The notes beneath the pieces are model-generated. The model had not been told where the DNA came from. It made no database searches and saw nothing but the letters and a program-made list of their open reading frames with translations. Source: an uncultured Selenomonadaceae bacterium (GTDB lineage: Bacteria; Bacillota; Negativicutes; Selenomonadales; Selenomonadaceae). From it: 64,000 nucleotides of DNA. Each line of letters opens with the position of its first letter. Within the stretch, counting starts at the first letter, position 1. The DNA is taken from NCBI GenBank assembly GCA_905235685.1, contig CAJOMO010000002.1:1-64000 (forward strand), in the 5' to 3' direction. A program made the position numbers and the translations under genes. Positions 26,586-36,029 of this stretch are shown one piece after another.

Positions 26586-28208
26586 TTGGCGGCTTGGAAA
26601 GAGCGATTCCAAGAATTATGGAATAGGTACACCAAAAGGCAGCGGTATATTGCCATAGGCGCGATAGTGGCGGCTTTGCTGGCTATTTTCGGCATAAGCT
26701 ATTGGTACGGCAGCAAACCGGATTACGTTCCGCTGTACACGAATTTGGAGGCAAAGGACGCCGGCGACGTTGTCAACAGTTTAAAAGAATCCGGCGTTCA
26801 ATATCAAATTTCCGAAGATAAACGCGGCACAACAATTTATGTTCCGGCAACGCAAGTTCACGATATCAGATTGGATTTGGCAACAGCCGGATTGCCGCGC
26901 GGCAACAAAGGCTTTGAACTTTTCGACGACAGCAAATTGGGCGTGACTGAGTTTCAAAACAAGGTTAACTATCTTCAAGCTCTGCAGGGCGAGTTGACGC
27001 GGACGATTGAGCAAATCGATTCGGTACAAAAGGCGCGTGTGCATATCGTTTTACCGGAAGACAGCCTTTACAAGAAAAACGAAAAGCCTGCAACGGCGTC
27101 GATTATGTTAATGTTGCGTCCGGAAATGCAACTTACACAGCCCGAAGTTAAAGGCATTGTAAATTTGGTTAGTCACAGTATCCAGGGACTTTTGCCGGAA
27201 AATGTTACAATCGTTGACGAAGCCGGTAATATTCTCAACGAAGAAGACGACGAAAACGTTCTGCGCGACCAAAGGCTGAATTTGCAGGCGTTGACGCAAA
27301 TTGAAATGACAAAGCGCGTGCGTGACCATTTGCAGCACAATATTCAAACGATGCTTGACAATACTTTGGGCGAAGGCAATGCGTTTGTGCGTGTCAGCGT
27401 CGAATTGGATTTTGACTCGCGCGCCATTGACAGACAAACTTTCACGCCGGTTGTCGACGAAGCAGGCATTATTCGCAGTCAACAGGATATCAGCGAATCT
27501 TACAATGGGCAGTCGAATATTCCAGGCGGACCTGCGGGCGTTCAAGGCAATATTCCTGGCTACGTTGCCGAAGACAGAAACGCCAACGCCGAATATGAGC
27601 GTAAAGAATCAACCCGAAATTACGAAGTCAATGAAGAAAATCAAAAAATCGTGGCGTCGCCTGGTTCGATACGCCGCTTGAATGTTGCGGTTTTGGTTAA
27701 CGACACAATCACCGAGACGCAGCAGGAAAGTTTATTGCGGGTGGTTACTTCCGCCGCCGGTATCAATGAGAGCCGCGGCGATACGGTTTCAGTTGAACTT
27801 CTGCCATTTAGCACTGAAAAACGCGATAGACAAATCGCTGAACAAGAGGCGGTTCGTGAGCGTAATGATAGGATTCTTTATATGGAAATTGGAGCATTAA
27901 TTTTACTTCTGGCTATGTTGCTCGGCGGATTCTTAATGCACCGTCGCAAGAAACAGCAAGAACGTGAGGCAATCGAAGAAGCAAGACGAATTGCTGAAGA
28001 AGAGCGTAGAGCCGCCGAGGAAGAGCGCCGACGCCTTGAAGAGGAAGAACGCGCTAAACAAGTTGAAATTGAGGCAATTCCGGAAGACAGCCTTACGCCC
28101 GAAGAAAAACAGCAGCGCGACGAAAAGAAGGCAATTCTCAAGCTCATTGAGGAAAAACCGGCTGACGTTGCAATGCTCATTAAAACGTGGCTTGCTGAGG
28201 ACGAATAA
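26586..28208 (+). CDS. fliF: Flagellar MS-ring protein FliF
   Basis: FliF forms the MS ring, the inner-membrane base on which the flagellum is built. There are two transmembrane helices (about 20-40, YIAIGAIVAALLAIFGISYW; and about 433-453, MEIGALILLLAMLLGGFLM). The YscJ/FliF ring-building domains lie between (PDYVPLYTNLEAKDAGDVV; VQKARVHIVLPEDSLY). The cytosolic tail has a strongly charged Glu/Arg helix and the FliG-binding end ADVAMLIKTWLAEDE. Length is 540 residues. The start is TTG 26586, behind GAGGGG at some distance. A terminator-like hairpin separates it from fliG. Confidence 0.95.
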   Translation: MAAWKERFQELWNRYTKRQRYIAIGAIVAALLAIFGISYWYGSKPDYVPLYTNLEAKDAGDVVNSLKESGVQYQISEDKRGTTIYVPATQVHDIRLDLATAGLPRGNKGFELFDDSKLGVTEFQNKVNYLQALQGELTRTIEQIDSVQKARVHIVLPEDSLYKKNEKPATASIMLMLRPEMQLTQPEVKGIVNLVSHSIQGLLPENVTIVDEAGNILNEEDDENVLRDQRLNLQALTQIEMTKRVRDHLQHNIQTMLDNTLGEGNAFVRVSVELDFDSRAIDRQTFTPVVDEAGIIRSQQDISESYNGQSNIPGGPAGVQGNIPGYVAEDRNANAEYERKESTRNYEVNEENQKIVASPGSIRRLNVAVLVNDTITETQQESLLRVVTSAAGINESRGDTVSVELLPFSTEKRDRQIAEQEAVRERNDRILYMEIGALILLLAMLLGGFLMHRRKKQQEREAIEEARRIAEEERRAAEEERRRLEEEERAKQVEIEAIPEDSLTPEEKQQRDEKKAILKLIEEKPADVAMLIKTWLAEDE

Positions 28209-28236
28209 TCTAAAATGGAAAATTAATAAGCTGTAA

Positions 28237-28267
28237 AGATGGATAGTTGCTGACCGTCCATCTTTTT
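28237..28267 (+). terminator. Terminator-like hairpin between fliF and fliG
   Basis: Seven-bp stem AGATGGA/TCCATCT with a 13-base loop and a T5 run. It would lower fliG relative to fliF unless transcription reads through. Confidence 0.7.
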
Positions 28268-28291
28268 GCTTTATCTTGAGGGGGAATTGTT

Positions 28292-29320
28292 ATGCCTAGG
28301 GACGATATGTACGGCGATTCGCGGGATATGACGGCGCACGAAAAAGCGGCGATACTTTTTATAGCGGTTGGCGGAGAATACGCCGCGAAACTTTTTGAGC
28401 ACCTTGACGACGACGAAATTGAAAGTATCACGCTGGAAATTGCGAATAACAAGCAAGTTAGCGCCGAACAAAAAGCCGCCGTTATCAGTGAATTTTATCA
28501 AATGGCAATGGCGAATGATTATATTTCTACGGGCGGTTTGGAATACGCGCAGAATGTTTTGGAAAAGGCATTGGGCGCTGACAGGGCAATGGGAATTTTG
28601 AATCGCTTGACAACGAGCTTGCAAGTTCGCCCGTTTGATTTTCTGCGCAAGATAGATCCTTCGCAGCTTTTAAACTTTATCCAGAATGAGCACCCGCAAA
28701 CAATAGCGTTGGTAATGGCGTATCTTGAGCCTGACCAGGCGGCAATTATTATGACGGGTTTATCAACGGAAATGCAGGCTGACGTTGCGAAAAGAATTGC
28801 CACGATGGACAGGACTTCGCCGGATGTCATTCGTGAAGTTGAACGCGTTTTGGAGCGCAAGATTTCTTCGATGTTGACGCAAGACTTTACAACGGCGGGC
28901 GGTGTTCCTGCGATTGTCGAAGTTTTGAACCGCGTAGACCGTACCACTGAAAAAGCTATCGTTGAGTCGCTGGAAGTTGACGATCCGGAACTTGCCGAAG
29001 AAATAAAAAAGCTCATGTTCGTTTTCGAGGACGTTGTACTTTTGGACGACCGTTCGATGCAGTTGGTATTGCGTCAAGTCGACACCAAAGATTTGTCGCT
29101 GGCAATGAAGGCTACTACCGACGATGTCACCAACAAGATTTTCAAAAATATGTCCAAGCGCGCCGCCGATATGCTCAAGGAAGAACTTTCTTACATGGGG
29201 CCGGTTAAGATTCGTGACGTCGAAGAGGCGCAAATGAAGGTCGTTAATATTATTCGGTCGCTCGAAGACAGAGGCGAAATTGTTATCTCCCGCGGCAAGA
29301 ATGACGATATGCTCGTGTAA
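28292..29320 (+). CDS. fliG: Flagellar motor switch protein FliG
   Basis: FliG is the rotor protein that meets the stator and, with FliM/FliN, sets the direction of rotation. Three FliG domains are recognisable: N-terminal (TAHEKAAILFIAVGGEYAAK), middle with the EHPQT motif (FIQNEHPQTIALVMAYL), and C-terminal torque helix (MFVFEDVVLLDDRSMQ). Length is 342 residues. The ATG has GAGGGGG upstream. The operon stops here; fliH and fliI, which normally follow, are absent, and repeat copy 3 comes next. Confidence 0.96.
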   Translation: MPRDDMYGDSRDMTAHEKAAILFIAVGGEYAAKLFEHLDDDEIESITLEIANNKQVSAEQKAAVISEFYQMAMANDYISTGGLEYAQNVLEKALGADRAMGILNRLTTSLQVRPFDFLRKIDPSQLLNFIQNEHPQTIALVMAYLEPDQAAIIMTGLSTEMQADVAKRIATMDRTSPDVIREVERVLERKISSMLTQDFTTAGGVPAIVEVLNRVDRTTEKAIVESLEVDDPELAEEIKKLMFVFEDVVLLDDRSMQLVLRQVDTKDLSLAMKATTDDVTNKIFKNMSKRAADMLKEELSYMGPVKIRDVEEAQMKVVNIIRSLEDRGEIVISRGKNDDMLV

Positions 29321-29325
29321 TATCA

Positions 29326-29427
29326 ACTTTCTTTTGGCGCAAAAGAAAGTTGCAAAGAAAACAGCGGCGCGGATTGTCACATCACGTGACAAGCGCGCCG
29401 CATTGGGCCGCCATCCGTGGCGGCCTC
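29326..29427 (+). repeat. Triple-hairpin intergenic repeat, copy 3
   Basis: Starts five bases after the fliG stop codon. It has ACTTTCTTTT/AAAAGAAAGT, the linker GCAAAGAAAA, a GCGGCGCG/CGCGCCGC stem around TTGTCAC/GTGACAA, and a perfect 8-bp hairpin GGCCGCCA/TGGCGGCC with a TCCG loop. The middle palindrome is identical to copy 4. Confidence 0.88.
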
Positions 29428-29446
29428 TTTGTTTCGGTGGGTTTTT

Positions 29447-31372
29447 TTAAATGGAATTTTTACTTTCGGCAAATCTGTAAACTCCGCTGCCAAATTCACG
29501 CGGAGTATTTTTTTTCAGCAATTCAAAATCAGCGGAAAAATCTTTGCCGTCCAGTCCTGCGCGATAAATTTTTGTCACAAGAGCGGTAACTTCCGCCGAA
29601 TAATCCTGCGCCTCAATTCGCAAAGCCGCCGCGCCCATAAATTTCTGCAAATACGGCAACATACACAAATCTTTAGCAAAAAATATGTGGCTGTAATTGA
29701 ACTGGTCAAGGCGTATCGAATGCACTTCGCTCGCGCTGTCCACCAATGCAAAGTGCTCGTTCAAAATTTCCGGCGTCGAAAATTCGTCAAAATCCGGATA
29801 ATAAAATTTCACCAAATTATGCTCGCTGACCATCGACTCCGTCGCGCCGTGAATAATAATCTCTATCGGCAACGCAGATTTTTCAACCAAACTTTTAACC
29901 TGCGCAAAACTCATTTCAAGCGAAGACGTCGCCCGCACTACGCCCATTTCGCGCAGAAATTCAGCCGCCACATTGTTAAACAGATTAAATGAGCTGTCGG
30001 CGTAAATCGGCAAATCGGTAAATTTTTTCACCAAATTCAGCGCGCCCAAATTGCTAACCAGCACACCGTCAAAATTTTTCAGCCGCCTCAAAAGTTCGGC
30101 AAGCTCATTCAAATAATTTTCGCGGGTAATGCGCGGCGTATTCAAAATAATTTTCGCGTTCGACTTCTGCGCGAGTTCGGCGGCGATTTTAAATTCGGCA
30201 AGCGTCCAGGGTTTACGCGGCTTGAAACTTTCGCCGCCAACATAAATCACGTCCGCGCCATTGGCAAGGGCAGATTTCGCCGCCGCCAAATCTGAAACTT
30301 TAACCACAAGTTCCGGCTTAGTACCGGAATTTTTTATTGGCTCAGCTTCGGCAAAAATTTTCGCCACAGCTTTATCGTCAAATTTCGCCTCAACAACGCC
30401 TTCACTGAAAAATCGCGGCTCACGTTTCCCGCTCAAGCCGATATCTTTTTTTGTCGGCGGCGCAAACGCACAAAGCGTAGTCAAATCCCTAACGCGCTTT
30501 TCGAAAAAATCTCGCCACAAATTTTCGTCAAGACTATAACCGGTCGGGTCGGCAATGTAAGCGTCAATCGCGCGCCGATACGTCGACACAATCCGATGAA
30601 TAAATTCCGGCGGGCGCATTCTGCCTTCAATCTTGAAAGAATAAACGCCGCTCTGAATCAGCTCCGGAATATTCCGCAGCAGACACATATCATTCAGCGC
30701 CAATTTGTAACTGGTATCGTCCAAAATCGCGCCGGTTTTTTCATCAATAAATTTATAAGCCCAGCGGCACGGTTTCAAGCAACGCCCGCGGTTGCCGCTC
30801 TGCCCAAATGTCACGCCCGAATGTATGCATTGCCCAGATTCCGCCACGCACATATCGCCGTGAATAAAATATTCAATTTCAATGCCGGTCACCTCGCGCA
30901 GATTTTTTACCGCTTCAAAACTAAGTTCACGCCCGACAACCACGCGCTTAATCCCAAAACTTTTCAACAAATCAACGGCGGCGGCGCTGTTAACATTCAT
31001 CATAACGGACGCGTGAATCGGAATTTTCAAGCCGAGTTTTTTAATCAGCTGAATCACGGCAAAATCTTGAACAATCGCCGCGTCAATTTTTATTTCGTCG
31101 AGAAAGCGCAAATATTTTTCGAGCGGTGCAATTTCCTCAACGCTAATCAAATTGTTAATCGTCACGTCCAGCTTAACGTTTCTGTCGTGCGCATATTTCA
31201 CGGCGGCTTTAATTTCGTCGTCGTCCAGGTTAAAATCTTTTTTATGAACGCGCATATTGAAATGTTTGCCGCCCAAATAGACAGCGTCCGCGCCCGCGTC
31301 AATTGCCGCTTCAAACGCTTTGAAAGTTCCCGCCGGTGCTAAAAGTTCCACTGATTCACGAGTCAATCCCAT
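29447..31372 (-). CDS. Peptidase U32 family protein (long form)
   Basis: U32 proteins include collagenase-like proteases and enzymes of tRNA/rRNA hydroxylation (TrhP/RlhA). The N-terminal half has the TIM-barrel start (ELLAPAGTFKAFEAAIDAGA) and the U32 signature EYFIHGDMCVAESGQCIHSG, followed by GRCLKPCRW; its cysteines could bind metal or Fe-S. The C-terminal half repeats a barrel-like pattern (VYVGGESFKPRKPWTLAEFK; IIIHGATESMV). Length is 641 residues, the long type common in Firmicutes. The ATG at 31372 has ATAGGAG upstream. The substrate cannot be told from sequence alone. Confidence 0.85.
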   Translation of the reverse strand: MGLTRESVELLAPAGTFKAFEAAIDAGADAVYLGGKHFNMRVHKKDFNLDDDEIKAAVKYAHDRNVKLDVTINNLISVEEIAPLEKYLRFLDEIKIDAAIVQDFAVIQLIKKLGLKIPIHASVMMNVNSAAAVDLLKSFGIKRVVVGRELSFEAVKNLREVTGIEIEYFIHGDMCVAESGQCIHSGVTFGQSGNRGRCLKPCRWAYKFIDEKTGAILDDTSYKLALNDMCLLRNIPELIQSGVYSFKIEGRMRPPEFIHRIVSTYRRAIDAYIADPTGYSLDENLWRDFFEKRVRDLTTLCAFAPPTKKDIGLSGKREPRFFSEGVVEAKFDDKAVAKIFAEAEPIKNSGTKPELVVKVSDLAAAKSALANGADVIYVGGESFKPRKPWTLAEFKIAAELAQKSNAKIILNTPRITRENYLNELAELLRRLKNFDGVLVSNLGALNLVKKFTDLPIYADSSFNLFNNVAAEFLREMGVVRATSSLEMSFAQVKSLVEKSALPIEIIIHGATESMVSEHNLVKFYYPDFDEFSTPEILNEHFALVDSASEVHSIRLDQFNYSHIFFAKDLCMLPYLQKFMGAAALRIEAQDYSAEVTALVTKIYRAGLDGKDFSADFELLKKNTPREFGSGVYRFAESKNSI

Positions 31373-31427
31373 AAAAAATTCTCCTATCATTAAATCTCGC
31401 AGAAATTATAACATTGCGAATAATGGC

Positions 31428-31456
31428 TTGCAATATCGCCCTGCTTATGTTAAATT
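31428..31456 (+). promoter_or_regulatory. Promoter of the pheS operon
   Basis: TTGCAA (31428-31433), 17-base spacer, TAAATT (31451-31456), 27 bases before the pheS start. The leader is too short for a T-box. Confidence 0.55.
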
Positions 31457-31482
31457 ATTTTGCTACAGAAGGAGGCTGACTA

Positions 31483-32514
31483 ATGGAACGACAAATACAA
31501 CAACTGCGCGAATCAGCGGCAAAGTTGATAGGCGCGGCAACCGATTTAAAAGAACTCGACAACGTCCGCGTTAAAATTTTGGGCAAGAAAGGCGAATTGA
31601 CCGGTTTATTGCGCGGAATGAGCCAACTGAGCGCGGAGGAGCGTCCTAAAATCGGCAAAATCGTCAACGAGGCGCGCGCCCAAATCGAGCAATTAATCGC
31701 CGATAAAAATTCTGAACTCAAAGCGCAGGATTTGCAAAATAAATTGGCGTCCGAAAAAATCGATGTGACACTTCCTGGCAGAAAAATTCATTGCGGGCAT
31801 TTGCACCCGCTCACTTTGACTTTGAACCGCGTCAAGGAAATTTTTATTAATATGGGCTACAGCGTTGAGGAAGGTCCGGAAGTCGAAACGGATTATTTTA
31901 ATTTCGAGGCGCTCAATTTGCCGAAAGATCACCCTGCGCGCGAAATGCAGGATTCGTTTTACATAACCGAAGAAATTTTATTGCGCACGCAAACTTCGCC
32001 GGTACAGGCGCGCACTATGCAAAAAAATCCGCCCAATACTCCAATTCGTATGATAGCGCCCGGCAGAGTTTATCGCCGCGACGATTACGACGCAAGCCAC
32101 GCGCCAATGTTCACGCAAGTTGAAGGCTTAGTTGTTGACAAGGGAATTACCTTTGCCGATTTGAAGGGCACGCTTGATTTTTTCTGCAAACAATTTTTTG
32201 GCGAAAATGCGCAAATCAGAATGCGCCCAAGCTTTTTCCCGTTCACTGAGCCGAGTACTGAAGTTGACGTTTCTTGTCCGATTTGTCACGGCAAGAGCGC
32301 CGATTGCAAGGTTTGTCACGGCAGCGGCTGGCTGGAAATTCTCGGCGCGGGCGAAGTTCACCCCGACGTTTTGAAAATGAGCGGCTATAATCCCGAAATT
32401 GTCAGCGGCTTTGCTTTCGGAATGGGCGTCGAACGAATTTGTATGATTAAATACGCCATTGACGATTTGCGGATGTTTTTTGAAAATGACGTTCGATTTT
32501 TGAGCCAATTTTGA
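31483..32514 (+). CDS. pheS: Phenylalanine-tRNA ligase alpha subunit
   Basis: Catalytic subunit that charges tRNA-Phe, working as an (alpha-beta)2 tetramer with PheT. It has an N-terminal coiled coil for tRNA binding (about 1-85), class II motif 2 ([13 protein letters not shown]), the [10 protein letters not shown] region, and motif 3 ([16 protein letters not shown]). A Cys-rich insertion ([16 protein letters not shown]) precedes motif 3, as in many Firmicutes. Length is 343 residues. GAAGGAGG precedes the ATG. Unusually, an unrelated gene separates it from pheT. Confidence 0.97.
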   Translation: MERQIQQLRESAAKLIGAATDLKELDNVRVKILGKKGELTGLLRGMSQLSAEERPKIGKIVNEARAQIEQLIADKNSELKAQDLQNKLASEKIDVTLPGRKIHCGHLHPLTLTLNRVKEIFINMGYSVEEGPEVETDYFNFEALNLPKDHPAREMQDSFYITEEILLRTQTSPVQARTMQKNPPNTPIRMIAPGRVYRRDDYDASHAPMFTQVEGLVVDKGITFADLKGTLDFFCKQFFGENAQIRMRPSFFPFTEPSTEVDVSCPICHGKSADCKVCHGSGWLEILGAGEVHPDVLKMSGYNPEIVSGFAFGMGVERICMIKYAIDDLRMFFENDVRFLSQF

Positions 32515-32523
32515 GGGCGCGCA

Positions 32524-33459
32524 ATGTCTAGCGAAAATCCTTACATTATCGACGATACAAATATTGTTTACGAGATTGACCCGCACAAAAGATTTACCGT
32601 ACCGCGAATGACCAAAGGCAGTCAACCGACCGACGGCGGCAATTTAATTTTGTCTGCCGAAGAACGCGACGAACTTATTAAAAAATGTCCGTCCGCTGAA
32701 AAATATATTCGCCGCTTTATGGGCAGTGAAGATTTTATAAACAATAAGATTCGCTATTGTTTGTGGCTGGTAGATTGTCCGCCAAATGAATTGCGAAAAA
32801 TGCCGCCGGTTTATGAGCGCGTTTTAAAAGTTAAAGAATTTCGTTTAAAAAGCAAAAAAGCCGCAACTTGTAAGTGGGCTGATAAAGCCTGGTTATTCAC
32901 TGAAATTCGACAGCCCGACACCGATTATTTAATAGTTCCACGTGTTAGTGGCGAAAGACGAAAATATATTCCAATGGGCTTTATGCAATCAGAAATTATT
33001 GCCAGCGATGCCTGTTCATTTATTTCTAATTGTCCAATTTTCTTGTTTGGAACGTTAACTTCAAATGTACATATGGCGTGGATGCGGGTTGTGGCGGGAC
33101 GGCTCGGTATGAGTTACAGATATTCGGGTACGATAGTTTATAATAATTTTATATTTATCAATGCGGACGCAAAGCGGCGGGCGAAGATTGAGGCGGCGGC
33201 GCAGGCTATTTTGGACGCGCGGGCGAAATATCCCGAGGCGAGCCTAGCTGATTTGTACGACGAAAATGTAATGCCGCCGGAGTTGCGGGCGGCGCACAGG
33301 GCAAACGATTTGGCTGTTATGGACGCGTACGGCTACCCCAAAGACTGGTACAACGACGAGCGCAAAATTGTTATAGATTTATTTCAGCGGTACGAGGCAA
33401 TGCTGAATGGCAATGACCTTTCAAAAATCGCGGCGACCAGTCGAAGAAATTTTAATTGA
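32524..33459 (+). CDS. Orphan target-recognition domain of an MmeI-type (type IIL) restriction-modification enzyme
   Basis: The 311-residue protein matches only the C-terminal third of single-chain MmeI-like restriction-methylation enzymes: the DNA target-recognition domain (GGNLILSAEERDELIKK; YIRRFMGSEDFINNKIRYCL) and the end region (PRVSGERRKYIPMGF; NVHMAWMRVVAGRLG; SGTIVYNNFIF; DARAKYPEASLADLYD). The nuclease and N6-adenine methylase domains are missing. The frame is intact, with its own ATG and GAGGG site, nine bases after pheS and 13 before pheT. It may be a leftover of a transferred enzyme or a free recognition subunit working in trans; no partner methylase is in the window. Confidence 0.82.
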   Translation: MSSENPYIIDDTNIVYEIDPHKRFTVPRMTKGSQPTDGGNLILSAEERDELIKKCPSAEKYIRRFMGSEDFINNKIRYCLWLVDCPPNELRKMPPVYERVLKVKEFRLKSKKAATCKWADKAWLFTEIRQPDTDYLIVPRVSGERRKYIPMGFMQSEIIASDACSFISNCPIFLFGTLTSNVHMAWMRVVAGRLGMSYRYSGTIVYNNFIFINADAKRRAKIEAAAQAILDARAKYPEASLADLYDENVMPPELRAAHRANDLAVMDAYGYPKDWYNDERKIVIDLFQRYEAMLNGNDLSKIAATSRRNFN

Positions 33460-33472
33460 AGGAGCGGATTAT

Positions 33473-36019
33473 ATGCAAGTATCAACAAAATGGTTGAAAG
33501 ACTTCATTGAAATAGATTGCACGGCGGACGAGCTGGCGGAAAAATTTACAATGGCTGGAATCGCCGTTGAGAATGTGATTCGCGCGGGCGCCGGCTTAGA
33601 AAAAGTTGTAACCGGCAAAGTTGCGGAGATTGTTAATCACCCCGATTCTGATCATATGTTTATCTGTCAAATGGACGTGGGCGCGGGTGAATTGATTCAG
33701 ATTGTGACGGGCGCGCAGAATGTCAAGGCGGGCGATATTGTACCGGTGGCGATGGTTGGTGCGAATTTACCTTGCGGGAAAAAAATTGCCAAAGGAAAAT
33801 TGCGCGGCGTGGTTTCAAATGGTATGCTGTGCAGTGCCGACGAACTGAAAATTGAAGGCGACTCAAGCGGCATTTTCATTTTGCCGAAAGATACGCCGGT
33901 TGGAGTTCCTGCGGCTGAAGTGCTCGGGCTTGACGACGACATTTTGGAGTTTGAATTGACGGCGAACCGCGGCGATTGTTTCAGCGTATTTGGTTTGATT
34001 CGTGAGGCGGCGGTTTTGTTGAAAAAGACTGCGCATTTCCCCAAAATTAAAGTTGCCGAAGACGCGGGCAAAAATGCGGCTGATTTGATTGAAATTAAAA
34101 TTGACGCGCCGGATTTGTGCAGTAGGTTTTCTGCGCGAGTGCTGACAGAGGTTAAGCTCGGTCCTTCGCCGGAGTGGTTGCAGAAACGTTTGGAAGGCGC
34201 GGGGATTCGTGCGATTAACAATGTCGTTGACGTGACAAATTTTGTAATGGTTGAGCTCGGGCAGCCGATGCACGCCTATGATTATGATGAAATTGTCGGC
34301 AAAGTTTTGAATGCGCGGCGCTCGGTTGCCGGTGAAGCTTTGCATACGCTTGACGATTCAAACCGGCTTGCTAAGGGCGAGGAACTTGTGATAGCGGACG
34401 CGGAAAAAGCGGCGGGCTTAGCGGGCGTTATGGGCGGCTTTGAAACCGAAATTACCGAGAAAACCAAAACCGTTGTATTGGAGGCGGCGGCTTTTAATGC
34501 GGCGTCGATTCGTCGCACCAGTCGCGCAGTTGGTTTACATTCGGAGGCGTCGGGCAGATTTGAGCGCGGCGTTAACGAAAAGGCAACCGTCATTGCACTT
34601 GACAGGGCGGCTCAGCTTTTGCAGGAAATGGGCGCGTGCAAAGTTTGCAAGGGCATTGTCGATGTTTATCCGAATCCTAAGGCGGCTGTCAAAGTTCAAT
34701 TCACCACGAAACAGATTAACGACCGGCTCGGCACGAATTACAGCGACGCGGAAATTATTGACGTGCTGAAAAGTTTGGGCTTTGAAATTAGCGAAATTGG
34801 CGCGCAAATGAACGCTGAGCAGGCGATTGACAGAATTTCCACAGCGGCTAAAAATTTCGGCAAGATAGCTAAAAATATCGCGCAGGCGGGGCTTACCAAA
34901 ACTTTCGACACGCTGATTGAAAGTAGCGGCGTTAAAAATTTCGTGGCGTACGAGGCGACCGTTCCCGATTGGCGAAATGACGTTACGCTCATGGAAGATT
35001 TATCCGAAGAAGTTGCGCGCATTTACGGCTATGATAAAATTCCCGCCACACTTCCTAAGGGCAGTCAACAGGGGCGTCAATCCAAAACGCAGAATTTCAC
35101 CGACAAAATTAAAAATATCCTGGCAGCGCTCGGTTTAAATGAAGAAATTTCCTTTTCGTTTACCGGCGAAGAAACTTTTAACAAATTGCAAATTCCGGCG
35201 GACAGTGAACTTCGTCGCGCAGTGCCGATTATGAATCCATATGAAAATCCGTTGCTCCGCACGAATTTAATTGGCTCGATTTTGGAAAACGCCGCGCGAA
35301 ATTTGAGCCGCAAAAATGAAGACGTTCGACTTTTCGAAATAGCGCCGGTATTTTTCCCGAAATCTTTGCCGATAACCGAACAGCCGCGCGAAGTTCAAAA
35401 ATTAGTCGGGCTGATAATGGGGCGGCGCGAGCCCAAAGGTTGGGCGCAAAATTCGGCTGACGTGGATTTTTACGACGCCAAAGGAATTGTCGAAGAACTT
35501 TTCGCGCAGTTATCAATTTCAAATTACACGGTAGAGGCGGGCGCGCATTATGCGTTGCACCCGGGCAAAACTGCCATTTTCAAAAAGGGGCGCGAGATTT
35601 TGGCTACGGTCGGTGAAGTTCATCCGGCGGTTGCAGAGGCGTTTGGTATCGGCAAAAAGATTTACATTTTCGAGGCGGATATTGCGACGCTGATTAAATG
35701 CACGGCGAAAAAATTTGCCTTTGAGAATTTGCCGAAATATCCTGCTATAACGCGCGATTTGGCAATTTTGGTTAACCGTGACGTTTCGGCGGGCGAAATT
35801 GAAAAAGTCATTGCGAAGTACGCGGGGAACGATTTTAAGAGCGTGACGCTTTTTGACGTGTACACCGGCGACAGAATTTCTGCCGACAAAAAAAGTTTGG
35901 CGTTTACGATTAAATTTCAATCGAGCGAGCGCACACTCAAGGACGAAGAGGCTGACGCGGCTTTTAAGGATATTTTAAATTCGGTGGAAAAAATCTTTGC
36001 GGCTGAGCTGAGGGCTTGA
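33473..36019 (+). CDS. pheT: Phenylalanine-tRNA ligase beta subunit
   Basis: PheT binds tRNA and carries the editing site of PheRS. Domains: N-terminal plus EMAP-like tRNA-binding domain (about 40-150, HPDSDHMFICQMDVG), B3/B4 editing domain (about 215-385), B5 (about 405-500), the core synthetase-like domain (about 500-690), and the C-terminal FDX-ACB anticodon-binding domain (about 755-848, PKYPAITRDLAILVNRDVS). The length of 848 is about 45 over the usual 800, and the excess lies in B5 (about 442-488, Ala/Lys-rich). The ATG at 33473 has GAAGGAG upstream; an in-frame start at 33407 would overlap the preceding gene. Confidence 0.96.
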   Translation: MQVSTKWLKDFIEIDCTADELAEKFTMAGIAVENVIRAGAGLEKVVTGKVAEIVNHPDSDHMFICQMDVGAGELIQIVTGAQNVKAGDIVPVAMVGANLPCGKKIAKGKLRGVVSNGMLCSADELKIEGDSSGIFILPKDTPVGVPAAEVLGLDDDILEFELTANRGDCFSVFGLIREAAVLLKKTAHFPKIKVAEDAGKNAADLIEIKIDAPDLCSRFSARVLTEVKLGPSPEWLQKRLEGAGIRAINNVVDVTNFVMVELGQPMHAYDYDEIVGKVLNARRSVAGEALHTLDDSNRLAKGEELVIADAEKAAGLAGVMGGFETEITEKTKTVVLEAAAFNAASIRRTSRAVGLHSEASGRFERGVNEKATVIALDRAAQLLQEMGACKVCKGIVDVYPNPKAAVKVQFTTKQINDRLGTNYSDAEIIDVLKSLGFEISEIGAQMNAEQAIDRISTAAKNFGKIAKNIAQAGLTKTFDTLIESSGVKNFVAYEATVPDWRNDVTLMEDLSEEVARIYGYDKIPATLPKGSQQGRQSKTQNFTDKIKNILAALGLNEEISFSFTGEETFNKLQIPADSELRRAVPIMNPYENPLLRTNLIGSILENAARNLSRKNEDVRLFEIAPVFFPKSLPITEQPREVQKLVGLIMGRREPKGWAQNSADVDFYDAKGIVEELFAQLSISNYTVEAGAHYALHPGKTAIFKKGREILATVGEVHPAVAEAFGIGKKIYIFEADIATLIKCTAKKFAFENLPKYPAITRDLAILVNRDVSAGEIEKVIAKYAGNDFKSVTLFDVYTGDRISADKKSLAFTIKFQSSERTLKDEEADAAFKDILNSVEKIFAAELRA

Positions 36020-36029
36020 GGTGAACGGG

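Noticed and set aside
26581-26655. ATG-started short frame at the fliF start
   Set aside because: Out of frame with fliF and ends after about 25 codons without resemblance; fliF itself is better started at TTG 26586.
31391-31482. T-box before pheS
   Set aside because: Only about 90 bases, no terminator and a promoter 27 bases from the start codon.
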